From Yarrowia lipolytica (Eukaryota > Ascomycota > Dipodascomycetes > Dipodascales), in contig NC_090773.1 of NCBI RefSeq assembly GCF_001761485.1, positions 434,001-498,000 of the forward strand: a DNA stretch of 64,000 nt, written 5' to 3'. This document shows positions 10,707-21,633 of the stretch, piece after piece (the stretch's first letter is position 1; each line of letters starts with the position of its first letter). Below the pieces are notes generated by a model, which ran no database searches, was not told the origin of the DNA, and was given only the letters and a program-made list of their open reading frames with translations. Position numbers and translations under genes: made by a program.

Positions 10707-10991
10707 ATGGCCAGAATCTACCCCAAACAAAACCTGCGGAACGCGCTGCGAACTCGCACGGCAAGAAACGTCGGAAAAAAGACAGACGTGTTGGTCTATC
10801 TGGACTACGTGCTGTTTCTGAACCGGTGAGTAGAGAGGTTGGAGGAGATGGAGGAGCCAGAACCCCAAAATTTGGCACCTTGCTAACACAGACTCATGGC
10901 CGAAGCCCGGAAAGAGGCCAAGGGCCATCCTCCGACGGCTCTGGATATAGCCAAGGCACGTGGGCGAGTTCTCAGACAGTTTCGAGGTTAA
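10707..10991 (+). CDS. WIP1: CENP-W-like histone-fold kinetochore protein, spliced
   Basis: Two exons (10707-10825 and 10892-10991) with a 66-base intron (GTGAGT to CTAACACAG) encode a 72-residue basic protein. After an Arg-rich head (MARIYPKQNLRNALRTRTAR), the helix TDVLVYLDYVLFLNRLMAEAR and the tail ALDIAKARGRVLRQFRG line up with human CENP-W (DLLVHLNCLLFVHRLAEESR and HVLAAAKVILKKSRG). CENP-W (Wip1 in budding yeast) pairs with CENP-T through a histone fold in the inner kinetochore. Neither exon alone is long enough to stand out. The call rests on remembered sequence and matching length; another small histone-fold protein remains possible. Confidence 0.72.
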
Positions 10992-11204
10992 CCGTATTGT
11001 CAGGGAAAAGTCGGGGTTCGAGCTTTGACACGGTCGCCCATCTATTTATATGATTTATTTATTCCATTGTCACATTCCATTGTCATTCATTCCGATAACG
11101 GCTATATACACTTATATACTGTAGTTTTGTTTGCTCATTGCGGCGTGGTCGTCGGCGTGGTCGTCCACATTCATTTTCGTGTCGTCATCATCGTCATCAC
11201 CTCG

Positions 11205-12731
11205 CTACACCCCCTTGTGGACAGGAGGCTCACTGGCGGGGGAGGGAGTGCCCTCGTTTTCGGGGAGATACTGGGCCATGTGAATGGCGCCAACAGGGTC
11301 GGTCTTGTTCATGACAAACAGACCCTGCATCTGGGCTGTGGAAACCAGCTTGTTGTTGGCCTTGAGAGTCTGGATGAACTCGTTGCACAGCTTCTCCTCG
11401 CCGGGGAAGAACCGCATGAACATCTTCTCGGCCTGGTACTCGGTGGCATTGTCAATACACTCCTTGAAGTCAACTCGTCCAGGTCGAATGAGAGCAGGAT
11501 CCAGACGCTCGGGATGGTTGGTGGTCATGAAGATGATTCGTTCTTCCGCAGAAGCCACACCGTCCAGGGCGTTCAGAAGACCAGAGAAGGTGACTCCGGA
11601 ATGGTAGCCCTGATCGGCACTCTGCTTTCGCTCATTGAAGGCAGAATCTATATCTTCCAGAAGAAGGAACGTTCGCTCAGGCACATGGTTCATCAGGTGA
11701 TTAAGACGGTCGTCGGTAAGAGTGGCCTCGGCAAGATTGAGAATACAAATGTTGTAATCCAGTTCTCCAGCTAGAGCCTGGATGAAAGACGACTTTCCAG
11801 ATCCAGGAGGTCCATACAGCAGGTATCCTCGTCGGTAGGGGATTCCTCGGTCGTGGTACCACTGCGAGTTCTTGAGGAAATCGTTCACGTCCTCCACAAT
11901 GCTCTCGGACACTCCCTTGTCCAGAATAACCGAGTCCAATTCTCGCTTTCGACGGGGTTGTCCAAAAGGTCTCCATTCGGGTCCAAACGATGTGTAGATG
12001 ACCGTCTTGCCGGCCTGCATCTTCTGGGCTCGCTGCTGGGCTTCGGCAAGAAGCTCCTGGAACACGTATCGGTCTCTGTAGAGAGTGGTCAGAGTGATTG
12101 TCTCAAAGGGAGAACCTGAGTTCATGTCCAGCAGCCGGTTGGATCGTTCTCGCTTGACCAGCATGAATGCGCCCTTGTATCGGATCAGATGCCGTCCAGG
12201 ACCGGGAACCAGCGAAAACTGGGTCGTGAACGAGCCAGAGGCGTGCTGCTTGACTGTGGTCTGAACAGCCAAGTGTCGGGAGCTTCTCTGAGGATGGTGG
12301 GACATCCACTCCAGGAACCAGGCGTAAGATCGGTCTTTGGAGGCGATTTCGAGGTCGACGAGAAGTTGTCGCTGAAGAAACTGCGAACCCTGTACGATTC
12401 CTGTTCGTCCAAGAGCCACCACGGCTCCCAGCACCATCAGACCCATACCTCCAGTGAACAGTGGGTTTTCTAGGAACCCGGAGTTTTCGCCCAGCATAGA
12501 GGTGAGGAAGTTTCCTGAGGGTGCGGCGGCAGGAGCACTGGCGGCGCTGGAGCCTGCAGTGGCAGCAGCTGTGGTGGCATCGGCCATTGGCGACAGATCA
12601 AGAGTAGTCGGAGGTGTAGCGGCACCAGGAGCAACCAGTGTAGGTTCAGTTGTGGGCGCCGCCACGTGGACAGATTGCGGGGACTGAGCGGGCTGAGCGC
12701 TACCGTCCTTCTGAGATCCAAACCAGCCCAT
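11205..12731 (-). CDS. BCS1: Mitochondrial AAA chaperone Bcs1 of complex III assembly
   Basis: The 508-residue protein moves the folded Rieske iron-sulfur protein across the inner mitochondrial membrane during cytochrome bc1 assembly. A single membrane segment at about residues 94-112 ([15 protein letters not shown]) is followed by the Bcs1-specific region and the AAA domain: Walker A GPPGSGKS at 307-314, Walker B FLLLEDID at 355-362, and the arginine region ALIRPGRVD near 413-421. Saccharomyces Bcs1 has 456 residues; the extra length is mainly an Ala/Pro/Thr-rich N-terminus before the membrane segment. As in other Bcs1 proteins there is no cleavable presequence; the import signal is internal. 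No intron signal is needed. Confidence 0.95.
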   Translation of the reverse strand: MGWFGSQKDGSAQPAQSPQSVHVAAPTTEPTLVAPGAATPPTTLDLSPMADATTAAATAGSSAASAPAAAPSGNFLTSMLGENSGFLENPLFTGGMGLMVLGAVVALGRTGIVQGSQFLQRQLLVDLEIASKDRSYAWFLEWMSHHPQRSSRHLAVQTTVKQHASGSFTTQFSLVPGPGRHLIRYKGAFMLVKRERSNRLLDMNSGSPFETITLTTLYRDRYVFQELLAEAQQRAQKMQAGKTVIYTSFGPEWRPFGQPRRKRELDSVILDKGVSESIVEDVNDFLKNSQWYHDRGIPYRRGYLLYGPPGSGKSSFIQALAGELDYNICILNLAEATLTDDRLNHLMNHVPERTFLLLEDIDSAFNERKQSADQGYHSGVTFSGLLNALDGVASAEERIIFMTTNHPERLDPALIRPGRVDFKECIDNATEYQAEKMFMRFFPGEEKLCNEFIQTLKANNKLVSTAQMQGLFVMNKTDPVGAIHMAQYLPENEGTPSPASEPPVHKGV

Positions 12732-12946
12732 GTTGCGATTGTTTTTTTGTCAGCGGGGCTATACTTGCGTTGGTACAGTACTTGCCAGTGTCGAGAGCTT
12801 CACTTTGGTTCATGCAGCTTTGTCAGTAACCTTTTTCAACCTGCATGCATTGAGCCACGCTATTATATTGCGAGTACTGTAACTCCTTAACTATCGTACA
12901 CCACAACATAGCACCACGAGATATATTGCGAGCGTCCCCAACCGCC

Positions 12947-15900
12947 ATGCTCTCTACCTACGGAAAATCGGCCGGCCGCATTCTAGCGGACGTGGCCCGG
13001 TGGACCGGTGAGCCGGACCTGCTCTCCATGTCGCCAATTGACGCCTCCAAAGTGACTCCTGTCAAGGCCCTCAACGAGTTTCTGAGGGTCGACGTGGCGC
13101 CATTTCCGGAGAGCCACGAGACCAAGACAGTGATGCGCTTTGTGTGCAGAAAGACGCGGATGCACCTGGAGGTCACCGTCGACGGCCACCGACGAGCGGA
13201 GCTCTACGACTTCCATTACCTCAACGAAGATACAGACTCCAAAGAAGCAACCCCGGTATTTGCACAGACCCAGGCCCATGCCCAGACACAGCGAGGGCCA
13301 GATGAGATGGACACAGCCACTCCCGAACCGGAGCAGGATCAGACTATGGCTGACGATGACAACTCTGAAGTTGACCCTAATGACACGCCTCAGTTTACGG
13401 AACGAAAACACACCTACATCTGCTCTTATACAGGCACCAAGCTGATTCTCACACTTCGCCCTCCGGAGTTCACGTCACAGGATCTACTACCGTACTCCCC
13501 ACAGGCAGTTCGACAACGGTTCAAGGACACGGAGCATCTCAAACAGTCTTCTGAACCCTCCCCTGCTGCCTGTCTTCATACTCTGTTCAAAATCATCGAC
13601 GAACCGCTCAACCGAGGTGGTAACAAGGAAATCAAGTTTGACAACGCTTCGATCCAGCAGAAAATCGACCAGTCTATTTTGTCGTCGTTCCATTTCTCGA
13701 GAGACGAAGAAAAGGGCACGTGGGTACCTCCCAAGCTCTACGAGACTCAGAACCCGTTCACTGCATCTATCAGGGCGAAGCTAGAGCGGAAAATGTCAGA
13801 GCTTTATGTTCTTATTCGAAATTCCAGCAACAAGGAGCGAGATCATCTGAGCAGCCTACAGATTGACGTGACTCCCCTTGAACCCGAAGTTCGGTCTGTG
13901 CTGCGTCTCCAGCCCGAAAATAGAGGCCCTCTGCTTCTGCCACGAGCCTACGCTCAGTATGTGACTCTGGGTGTGACGGAAAACGCCTCCGACGACATTT
14001 TGATTTCTGCATACGAACGTCTGTCGGGTTCAGATAGAGTACTTGCGCCGTACTACTTTGAGGCACTTAGAGAAGCCGCCCAGCAGCGAGAGTCTGAGTT
14101 TCTCATCATGAAGGTGATGGAGCTCATGTCGTTAGGCTGTGCTTCATTGGATGACGTGAGACAGGCATTCATCAAGTTTGGTCTGGACATGGATGAGGCC
14201 GAGTCCATGGAGTCTGAACATATTGCTGCGCAGGTGGCGTCCTTTTACGATGAACAGGTGGACCAAGGAGCTGCTGTGGGGCCCCTACGTATGGCAATGG
14301 AGACTGTCGCTCAAATTACGTCCTGTGGTCCTCTTCAGGAGTTCATTCAGCTCACTGCCAATGATGTGGATCTTCCCACCGCGTATGCTGATCTGGGAGT
14401 AGAACCCGCTGTCGACGATGATGTCATTATTACGGCCTACGAGTTTGCACAGAGCGAAAACAACTCTGAGCGTCTAGAGAGGGCATTCAAAGCGATTGCT
14501 ATCGATAGACAGGCTCCTTTGCTTCTCAGCTTTGTGGAAAAACTTGTTCCTGATATTACTTCTGAACAGGAGGCATGTGAGGTGCTTGGAATCTCGTCTT
14601 CTGCTACTCCCGAGGATGCTATCGCTGCTTTCAGAGAGTTTTCTGACAAGAGACGCATTGTCACTGCTCGAAAAGCACTTCGATACCTTGGCAATGAGCA
14701 CGACAGCGACTCCATCATTGCTGAGCTCTCTAGAGATCCTCGTTCGGCTGTTCAGCTTCCCCAATCGACGTATGATTGGCCCATTGGTCTCAACAACATT
14801 GGTAACACGTGCTACCTCAACTCTCTGTTGCAGTACTATTTTGCTATCAAACCATTGAGGGAAGAGGTGTTGCAGCATGACGGCAGCAATGTCGATGTGG
14901 GCTTCAAGTTGTCAGCCGGTGAAATTCGAGATAAGCGTATTGGTGGTCGTTCAGTCTCCCCGTCGGAGGTGAAGCGAGCCCAGGAGTTTATTCATGAGCT
15001 TGCATTGCTGTTCAACGACATGATTTACTCGAATCAGGGCTACGTGACTCCCAGAAAGAATTTGGCTTACCTGGCCTTGGTTTCGGCATCTCAAGAAGAC
15101 GAGCATGCTGAGACTAACAAAGGGGCTGAATCGGAAGTGCTCAATGAAGGAGAGAGTGTCATCGAAGCAGGTGGTACCACCGATGGAGACGAAAAGCTGG
15201 CTGAGAAGGAAAAATCGGTTGACACAGACTCGACTCTAGTTCAGTCCCCTTCCACTGCAGAGCCTAATCACGAGTACAAGGCTGAGCGAATCAACGAGAC
15301 GTTGTTTGGTCGACAGCAGGATGTCACTGAGTGCATTGAGAACGTTTTGTTCCAGCTTGAAGCAGCTGTTAAGGGTGATTCTGTGGACTCTGATGGAGAA
15401 CAGGATGATCTTGTGAAACGGCTCTTTTACGGTCAGACCAAACAAGTTCTGCAGCCCGTCAACACCAACGATGCTAGTAAACGTCGTGAGAAGACTGAGC
15501 GATTCCTTTCTCTTCTTGTTGACGTTGCGGATGGCCCTCGAGATTTGTACGATGCGCTAGACTCATACTTCGGCCACGATCTTGTCTCACTTTCCGATGG
15601 AGATGTTATTCGGTCACTCACTATCGGCAAACTACCTCCCATGCTGCAGATTCAGGTTCAGCGGGTCCAGTTTGACCGAGACCTGGGCCGTCCCTTCAAG
15701 TCGCTTGCCGTTCTCAAGTTTGACGAAGTCATTTACATGGATCGATACATTGACACTGATGACGACGAGGTAAATGCCAAGCGAATGGAGGTGTTCAAGT
15801 GGCGAGAAGAGCGACGCCAGCTGCTCAAGGATCTCGAGGGGTTCAATGCCAAGGTGGAGAACTCTGGTACTCTTACCGAAAACCTCAAGCTCACCGAGCA

Positions 15901-16474
15901 GTGGCTTCTGACGCTAAAGTCGGATGTCAGTAGAGTCCTGAATCTTGTGCGGGAGGAGATTGCCACCCGCACCTCCCGCCAGGAAGCCATGGAGGCGGAC
16001 TTGGCTGAGCTAGACTTTAAGATTCAGTCCCAGTTTGCACACATGAAGCAGATTGGCTACAGAATCCATGCTGTGTTTATCCACAGAGGCGAAGCGTCTT
16101 TCGGACACTACTGGACGTACATCAGAGACCATCAGGGCGGCTTTTTCAGAAAGTACAACGACGAGAAGATCACGCGAGTGGAGGACTCAGAGGTGATGGA
16201 CTTTGACGACAATAATACCGCCACGCCGTACTTTTTGGTTTTTGTGCGCGAAGATTTGATCGACTCCATGGTCGAGCCGCTGTATAGAATCGAGAAGGTG
16301 GAGGAGGAAAAGGCGGATTTGATTGATGTTGATGCGGAGGAAGATAAGGAGGACAAGATGGAGGAGGAGATTGTGTCTGATGAGGGTGTTGCTGAGGTGG
16401 AGAAGGTGACTGAGACAGAGGAGGTGGCTGAATCTGAAGCTGCACCTGACACTACTTCGGAGACCACTTCCTAG
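12947..16474 (+). CDS. UBP2: Ubiquitin-specific protease, Ubp2 type
   Basis: This 1175-residue cysteine protease removes ubiquitin, typically K63-linked chains; in budding yeast Ubp2 works with Rsp5 and Rup1. The Cys box IGLNNIGNTCYLNSLLQYYF places the catalytic cysteine at residue 622, and the His box SFGHYWTYIRD places the catalytic histidine at 1054. Between them lies a long insertion containing FGRQQDVTECIENV, typical of Ubp2. The N-terminal half carries no catalytic motif but is well conserved in length (S. cerevisiae Ubp2 has 1272 residues). The C-terminus is strongly Glu/Asp-rich. I chose ATG 12947, following GCC; the frame reaches a TTG slightly upstream but no earlier ATG. Confidence 0.92.
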   Translation: MLSTYGKSAGRILADVARWTGEPDLLSMSPIDASKVTPVKALNEFLRVDVAPFPESHETKTVMRFVCRKTRMHLEVTVDGHRRAELYDFHYLNEDTDSKEATPVFAQTQAHAQTQRGPDEMDTATPEPEQDQTMADDDNSEVDPNDTPQFTERKHTYICSYTGTKLILTLRPPEFTSQDLLPYSPQAVRQRFKDTEHLKQSSEPSPAACLHTLFKIIDEPLNRGGNKEIKFDNASIQQKIDQSILSSFHFSRDEEKGTWVPPKLYETQNPFTASIRAKLERKMSELYVLIRNSSNKERDHLSSLQIDVTPLEPEVRSVLRLQPENRGPLLLPRAYAQYVTLGVTENASDDILISAYERLSGSDRVLAPYYFEALREAAQQRESEFLIMKVMELMSLGCASLDDVRQAFIKFGLDMDEAESMESEHIAAQVASFYDEQVDQGAAVGPLRMAMETVAQITSCGPLQEFIQLTANDVDLPTAYADLGVEPAVDDDVIITAYEFAQSENNSERLERAFKAIAIDRQAPLLLSFVEKLVPDITSEQEACEVLGISSSATPEDAIAAFREFSDKRRIVTARKALRYLGNEHDSDSIIAELSRDPRSAVQLPQSTYDWPIGLNNIGNTCYLNSLLQYYFAIKPLREEVLQHDGSNVDVGFKLSAGEIRDKRIGGRSVSPSEVKRAQEFIHELALLFNDMIYSNQGYVTPRKNLAYLALVSASQEDEHAETNKGAESEVLNEGESVIEAGGTTDGDEKLAEKEKSVDTDSTLVQSPSTAEPNHEYKAERINETLFGRQQDVTECIENVLFQLEAAVKGDSVDSDGEQDDLVKRLFYGQTKQVLQPVNTNDASKRREKTERFLSLLVDVADGPRDLYDALDSYFGHDLVSLSDGDVIRSLTIGKLPPMLQIQVQRVQFDRDLGRPFKSLAVLKFDEVIYMDRYIDTDDDEVNAKRMEVFKWREERRQLLKDLEGFNAKVENSGTLTENLKLTEQWLLTLKSDVSRVLNLVREEIATRTSRQEAMEADLAELDFKIQSQFAHMKQIGYRIHAVFIHRGEASFGHYWTYIRDHQGGFFRKYNDEKITRVEDSEVMDFDDNNTATPYFLVFVREDLIDSMVEPLYRIEKVEEEKADLIDVDAEEDKEDKMEEEIVSDEGVAEVEKVTETEEVAESEAAPDTTSETTS

Positions 16475-17005
16475 CATATAAAGATGAATATTTAAATGAA
16501 TGCATGTATGATGAGAGAATGTATTCTGTGTATATATGATGGCACCTGACGAACTGGATTTCATGAAATACTGTACCTACAGTGTACAGTAATTCTGATG
16601 ACGAGATGTGCTTAAAGCATTTGGTTCCCTGTAATATTATATATAATAGCTTTTTTATAATTTATTCCGCATTACACGATTGAATTGACCTATTACTCGT
16701 ACCTTAGTCATAGTTTAATTGATGCATTATGTGATCATAAAAATAAAATAAAAAGGCAGCGTGAGTATTGTACATACTGTACTCTGGACAATGCCATGTG
16801 AACTCAACTGATAAGAGCAATATATTTTGCATAAACAATAATTTTCAGGAAAAAGTGGATTTCTGTAGTCTACCATGTAGCTACTTCACGGATGTTTCTG
16901 TCAGTCATCCTATCGCACTCAATGACTCGACGTAAATTACATACGGACTGATTATACAGCTAACGCGAGTAGCAGGAAAGAGAACGTCTTACTCGATCTT
17001 TCGAC
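16475..17005. other. Intergenic, no gene seen
   Basis: AT-rich sequence after UBP2 with several TATATA/AATAAA-like stretches that could serve 3' end formation. No gene or RNA was recognised. Confidence 0.6.
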
Positions 17006-17650
17006 ATGAACAGATGGGCAAGGGTTGCGATTGCTCTGCTGACATCCGTCTCACTCTGTTTCATTGCCCAGCGGTCTCTCCATCTCCAGGACCCCACTGG
17101 CTTTGGCATTTTCCAACACCTTCGACACATACATTTTGACCAAATAATGGGACCGTTCTGTCGATAATTCCGGCTGGCATTGTTCTGGCTGATGACGTGA
17201 CCGCTTGTGAATCGACACTCAAGAGCTGGAGTCGCCGGACAATACTCGAGAATCAGATCCACTTTGACGAGCTGGGGTACAGTACACTAAAAAGTACAGT
17301 GCAGTACCAGCAGGCGCTCGACTTGTGTGCCAAAGGTGGGAAGGAGAGATGCTTGATTCTGGAGGACGACATAGTGTTCACCAACAGCGGATCGAACCTC
17401 CTCCAGCGAATCAGGGTTCCACATGATGTTTTTCAATGGCCCAAAATGGGCGTATGACTGTTCGTCTGTGGGTCTGGGGTGGCTAAAGACGGGCCAGACA
17501 AGTAACAAATCGCTGTGTCGAATCGTGGAAAACCAAGCAGCTCCGTTCCTGACGGAAGAGATTACCAAAAAAAAAGAGCTTGCCGCTGATCTCACCTTGG
17601 GAAGGGCCCAGGAGGTGTGTGGAGTGATCCAACAGACAACAACTGATTGA
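17006..17650 (+). pseudogene. Decayed glycosyltransferase-like gene (PGAP4-like)
   Basis: From ATG 17006 a frame encodes a short basic head and a membrane anchor (VAIALLTSVSLCFIAQ) but stops at 17165. The similarity continues in another frame with IIPAGIVLADDVTACESTLKSW, then YQQALDLC and the acidic LILEDDIVF motif (near 17350-17380). It shifts again to WAYDCSSVGLGWLKTG and ends near 17650. A membrane anchor followed by a tyrosine/alanine helix and an LEDD motif is typical of the fungal PGAP4/TMEM246-like glycosyltransferases. No splice signals bridge the breaks, so this looks like a host gene relic with at least two frame breaks and a truncated 3' end. A sequencing error is the main alternative. 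Confidence 0.5.
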
Positions 17651-18089
17651 AACAGCCACTCGGAAACAATATATTTGTCTAACATTGCAGTAGCATTGGA
17701 CTACAGCCACTGGTGTTCTTTATGGAGGCATTAATCAAACCGTAGAGCACTTACACACTTGTAAAAAGATGTCCTTCCACTATTACCGACGTTTCAGCAT
17801 CTGTACAAGGAACCAGATGCAGTCAATACCAATAAAGATCTACATCTCAATCGTGAAAAGCACTCGTTTGTTCACCTTTTCAATAAAGTCGAATTGCGTC
17901 GCAACGGTTACCAGTCAATCACCAGTCTACGACTGTCTCCCATAGATGTCAAGAGCTCATTAATCCCCCATGTACTTGCTCCACTCGTACACTCGTTGAC
18001 CATTCGTTCATATTTACTTTATAACGTGCCTAGTATCATTACAGGCGACAATCCTTCGCATCTTCTGACATTGTCGCTGCGATCGTACA
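17651..18089. other. Intergenic, no gene seen
   Basis: The spacer between the gene relic and the VPS74 stop codon. It probably holds the VPS74 3' UTR; nothing else was recognised. Confidence 0.6.
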
Positions 18090-19100
18090 TCACAAAATGC
18101 TGTCCAAGTTTGCAAAAATGTCAAACACTCCAGCCACCACCTCCAGCTGCAGCTCTTTATTCGGGTTGGCTGCAATCTCGTCGTTGATTTCCTGGAACAA
18201 GTTCACGCCCACGTTCTGGGTCTGACCAGGCTTCTCCACAAAGGGCCACTCGGAAAAGTCGTTCAACAAATCGTCAGCTCGTGCAAATGCCTGGTCACGC
18301 ATCTCGTAGCTCAGATCTGCGAGCACGTTTTCAAGCACGTTGGCAGCATAGGCGCCACATACTGCTCCGACAGATCGGAGGTATCGGAAGGGCACGCCCT
18401 CGGGCAAATAAGGAGATGGGTTGATGACAACGGTACGTGCGGTGAGAAGCGACAGCACGCGTTTTTTGATGTCCTCCTTGGCGCCCGTGTCTGCGACGGG
18501 GTGGGTGGGCATATCAAAAAGGAAAAAGTTGCGTTTCTCGGTTCTCAGAATGCCCTTGTCGACCAGGCCCTTGGAAAGCCGTTCTCTCACTTGCTTGAGC
18601 TGGTAGCTGATCTTGGACAGGTTCCAGGTCTCGCCTGACAGATAATTGATCCAGGTGCCGACGGTGAGCTTTTCAGAGGCCTTCATGATTTTGATGGTTT
18701 CGTCCAGCAGCGCCTCGCCTGTCAGCTTGTCGTTGATGACCTCAATGTACCGGTCCGAAATGGGGAAGCGTCGGCGGTTTGTGTCGTTCACCATCTGGAC
18801 CTTGCCACGTAGAGCCAGCTCCATGATGATGCAGCCCCGCAGCGCGTACGAGATGTTGTCGTTCCAGAAAGACAGATACCCTTGCTGGTCCTTGAGCCCC
18901 ATCAGCAGCACCTCCTCCATGAGCGTCAGGCGCGGCTGCTTCTCCTCCTCCTCCGCCGTGCGTATGTCTTTGGGGTCGTATCCGATTTTGGGACCGTCTT
19001 CGTCCGTCTTTGGCACGGTCGACGTCTGTCGTTCAGAGCTGCCCCAGGTCTCGTCGGCCGAAGCCGTGTTGTTGACACGTCGTCGTTGCAGGCCTGACAT
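18090..19100 (-). CDS. VPS74: GOLPH3/Vps74, PI4P-binding Golgi retention factor
   Basis: The 336-residue protein binds phosphatidylinositol 4-phosphate on the Golgi and keeps glycosyltransferases there by linking their tails to COPI. The GPP34 fold starts near residue 58 (LTLMEEVLLMGLKD). The lipid-binding surface is visible in LSFWNDNISYALRG, with Trp79 and Arg88 equivalent to yeast Trp88 and Arg97. The N-terminal Arg cluster (residues 6-8) matches the coatomer-binding arginines of Vps74. Yeast Vps74 has 345 residues. I chose MSGLQRRR at 19100; the frame runs on upstream, but that sequence shows no conservation and would precede the Arg cluster. Confidence 0.95.
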   Translation of the reverse strand: MSGLQRRRVNNTASADETWGSSERQTSTVPKTDEDGPKIGYDPKDIRTAEEEEKQPRLTLMEEVLLMGLKDQQGYLSFWNDNISYALRGCIIMELALRGKVQMVNDTNRRRFPISDRYIEVINDKLTGEALLDETIKIMKASEKLTVGTWINYLSGETWNLSKISYQLKQVRERLSKGLVDKGILRTEKRNFFLFDMPTHPVADTGAKEDIKKRVLSLLTARTVVINPSPYLPEGVPFRYLRSVGAVCGAYAANVLENVLADLSYEMRDQAFARADDLLNDFSEWPFVEKPGQTQNVGVNLFQEINDEIAANPNKELQLEVVAGVFDIFANLDSIL

Positions 19101-21003
19101 GGATGTAATTGTGTGTGCAGTGCCTACTCCTCGTAGTTGTGTTGGTACTACAAGTAAGTCTGTGGTTGTGCTGGACGTGCTGCTGCTAAGCTCAAAGGCT
19201 GCGTATACCTTACGTGTGAATAATGCTGATGACAGGTGTTGGGAGAAGACGCCCCTTGGTAATGGATGAGTAAGCAATACGGAGAATGGAGGATGGTCTA
19301 ATGTACGAGAAATGTAATTGCTGATGGAAAGAGCAATCACCCGGGGGCATATATTTTCTGTCATTTGGCCTGTCGTGGATGGCCAAACATGCACTTCGTT
19401 GCACAGTCACGTGTTTCTACTGATTGACTGATTTGTGCGTGAACTGGATATTTCTGTGTACAAATTGTGTCACGACGAACTACAGTACTGGCTGTCGATG
19501 GAGGTTGTTGAGTCTTTCTTGACGAGAATACTTAAAGACCCGCATTTCCATGTTTTTCCCGTTTTTTCCAATTGTTCCAATTTTTTAATATATATAGTTT
19601 TGCCTGGTTTCGCTGCCACCTGACTTGTTGAGAATTGTGTGCAACAACTCAGGTCTGCTGCAATCCTAAGCACTCGCGCCTACTCAAGGCCCGATAACCC
19701 CCATCCAGAGTTTGTAACATTGATGTTTGGGCACGACGACGACATGAAGGATCAGCTGTAACCTAATCGCGGCAGTTGGACGACGACAACATGGGAATGT
19801 AGGTCCACCAAGCACGCAGAAATTGTATGAAAAGAGGTGGATATTTTGGTCTTAATCGAATCAGCCGGAAGATCTGAGCTGATTGGTACCTTTTTCTGCC
19901 ACCATATGTCATTCAAATGCTGCTAACGAGGGACCCAAGCAACCAGTGACTTCGTCAATAAAGATTATAGAGAGAACGACGAAACCAGACAATGATCCCT
20001 GCAAAAAACGCTTTTTTCTCGACATTAGCGTGCGTCTACGGGTTAGACAAGCGTCTAATTCACAGAACAATGAGATTCTAGACTGGTCTGTCGTTAGCTC
20101 GTTTGATCTGGGCTTGGGTTAGCTCTGCTTCTCTTGGGTCTGGAGAAAGACGGGGTAGAAAAAAACACACAATTCTGAAAACCTTTGTATGTCAAGTGTT
20201 GATAAGAGGTACATCATTGGACTTGGAATTTCAAGCTGATTCGAATGATACAAAAAAAACCTATGCTCTATACAAAAGTGTCGGTTGAGAGTATTCGCCT
20301 AATCTACAGGTTCTGGTGAACATGGCAAACAAAAACGCACACAAAAAGACATTTTTGTCACTCATAGGGTAGGTTGAATTATACCATTAGAATTAGCAGC
20401 GGATTCTTAATCAGGATATGTACTTTTCAGTACACATGTCGTATTAAACTGCTACGTGAAGGGACATGAACTTGTGCAAAACTGTTATGGTCTCCACATT
20501 AGATGAAGTGTCAGTTGATACCAGAAGAATAATAAAAAAAAAAAGAAGGCAGTGGTACACTTTCGGTCTTGTATTGTACTGCAATAGAGTGTATCATTAA
20601 CCCATTTTCTAGAAAATTTCAGTGATGGCACCGTCACCAAGTACAGATATATATGCTTACTGGACATACTGTTCTCGTACTTGCATAGTCTTCAAATCAC
20701 TAAGGAGACTGTGACTATAAGAACACTTCTCTGAGCGATCCGATTCAACTTACTTGTACAATTTCTCAAATATTCCAAAACAATCTATTCTATAATGACT
20801 CGAGAAAGGTGCCATCTATGAAGCCTGTCTCAGAGACTCAAGTTCCCTGCTTCGATAGCACTTGTCAGCATCTGTCAGCTAGCTATTGTGCAAAAGGAAG
20901 CACCCCAGAGTCATGTACTGACACAGCACCCATCTAACAATTGTCCATTCATCGTCGGCTTCTGCCATTTCTCGTCGGCTTCGGCTGCTCCGAATGGGTT
21001 ACG
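19101..21003. other. Gene-poor intergenic stretch
   Basis: About 1.9 kb between VPS74 and the thioesterase gene (both on the reverse strand). Short open frames around 19435, 19883 and 20103 have no family resemblance and irregular codon use. No tRNA, repeat array or mobile element end was seen. Confidence 0.55.
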
Positions 21004-21633
21004 CTAAATCTGCGCATCATACTCCCCCGCGCCTTGCTCTCTCTTTTTCTGCTCCAGAAACTCTCTCATATCGTCCGGAATAGAACACTTGGTGGCACCC
21101 TTAGTGTAATCGACAGCGACAATCACCTCTTCAATTCGTGCACACACCTTCTTGGACTTGTGGCCTATCACGACGCCCTTGAGAATGAACCGGTCATCGA
21201 GAATCTGGTCAATTTTGTGGACGACCGTCACCTGGTCGGGGAATTTGATGGGGTATCGCCAAGCTAGATTGACCGACCGCATGACCGGTGCCACCGACTG
21301 GCCACTCATGAACCGCTGAAAGTCCGTGCCCCACTTGAGAAACATGTTAACACGGGCGGTCTCGAACCAAGCCAGATACACCTTGTTGTTAACATGCTGG
21401 AAGGAGTCAATTTCTCCCCAAGAGACGCCCTGAGACGGCAGCCCAGCGTCGGCAAGCAAGTATCCTTTGCCCTCGTGCTCATCGAGCAGATTCTGGATCC
21501 AATCGGGTGCTTGGGGTTTGGCGTGCGAACTCTGAGAACGAACTGCCCCGAGAACCAGAGAAGCACGTAGAGTGGGGGTAATGACTCTGACAGGAGTCAC
21601 GAGGCCAATTGATCTGATCGCGTGACGAAACAT
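21004..21633 (-). CDS. Mitochondrial hotdog-fold thioesterase-like protein
   Basis: The 209-residue protein belongs to the 4HBT-like hotdog family. The signature VSWGEIDSFQHVNNKVYLAWFETAR places the likely catalytic Asp at residue 76 and the HVNN at 80-83; a second conserved block is YPIKFPDQVTVVHKI. The first about 35 residues are basic, rich in Ser and Arg, and lack acidic residues, so mitochondrial import is likely. Members of this group hydrolyse acyl-CoA or acyl-ACP thioesters; the exact substrate cannot be read from sequence. The C-terminus (EQKKREQGAGEYDAQI) is a charged tail. Confidence 0.8.
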   Translation of the reverse strand: MFRHAIRSIGLVTPVRVITPTLRASLVLGAVRSQSSHAKPQAPDWIQNLLDEHEGKGYLLADAGLPSQGVSWGEIDSFQHVNNKVYLAWFETARVNMFLKWGTDFQRFMSGQSVAPVMRSVNLAWRYPIKFPDQVTVVHKIDQILDDRFILKGVVIGHKSKKVCARIEEVIVAVDYTKGATKCSIPDDMREFLEQKKREQGAGEYDAQI

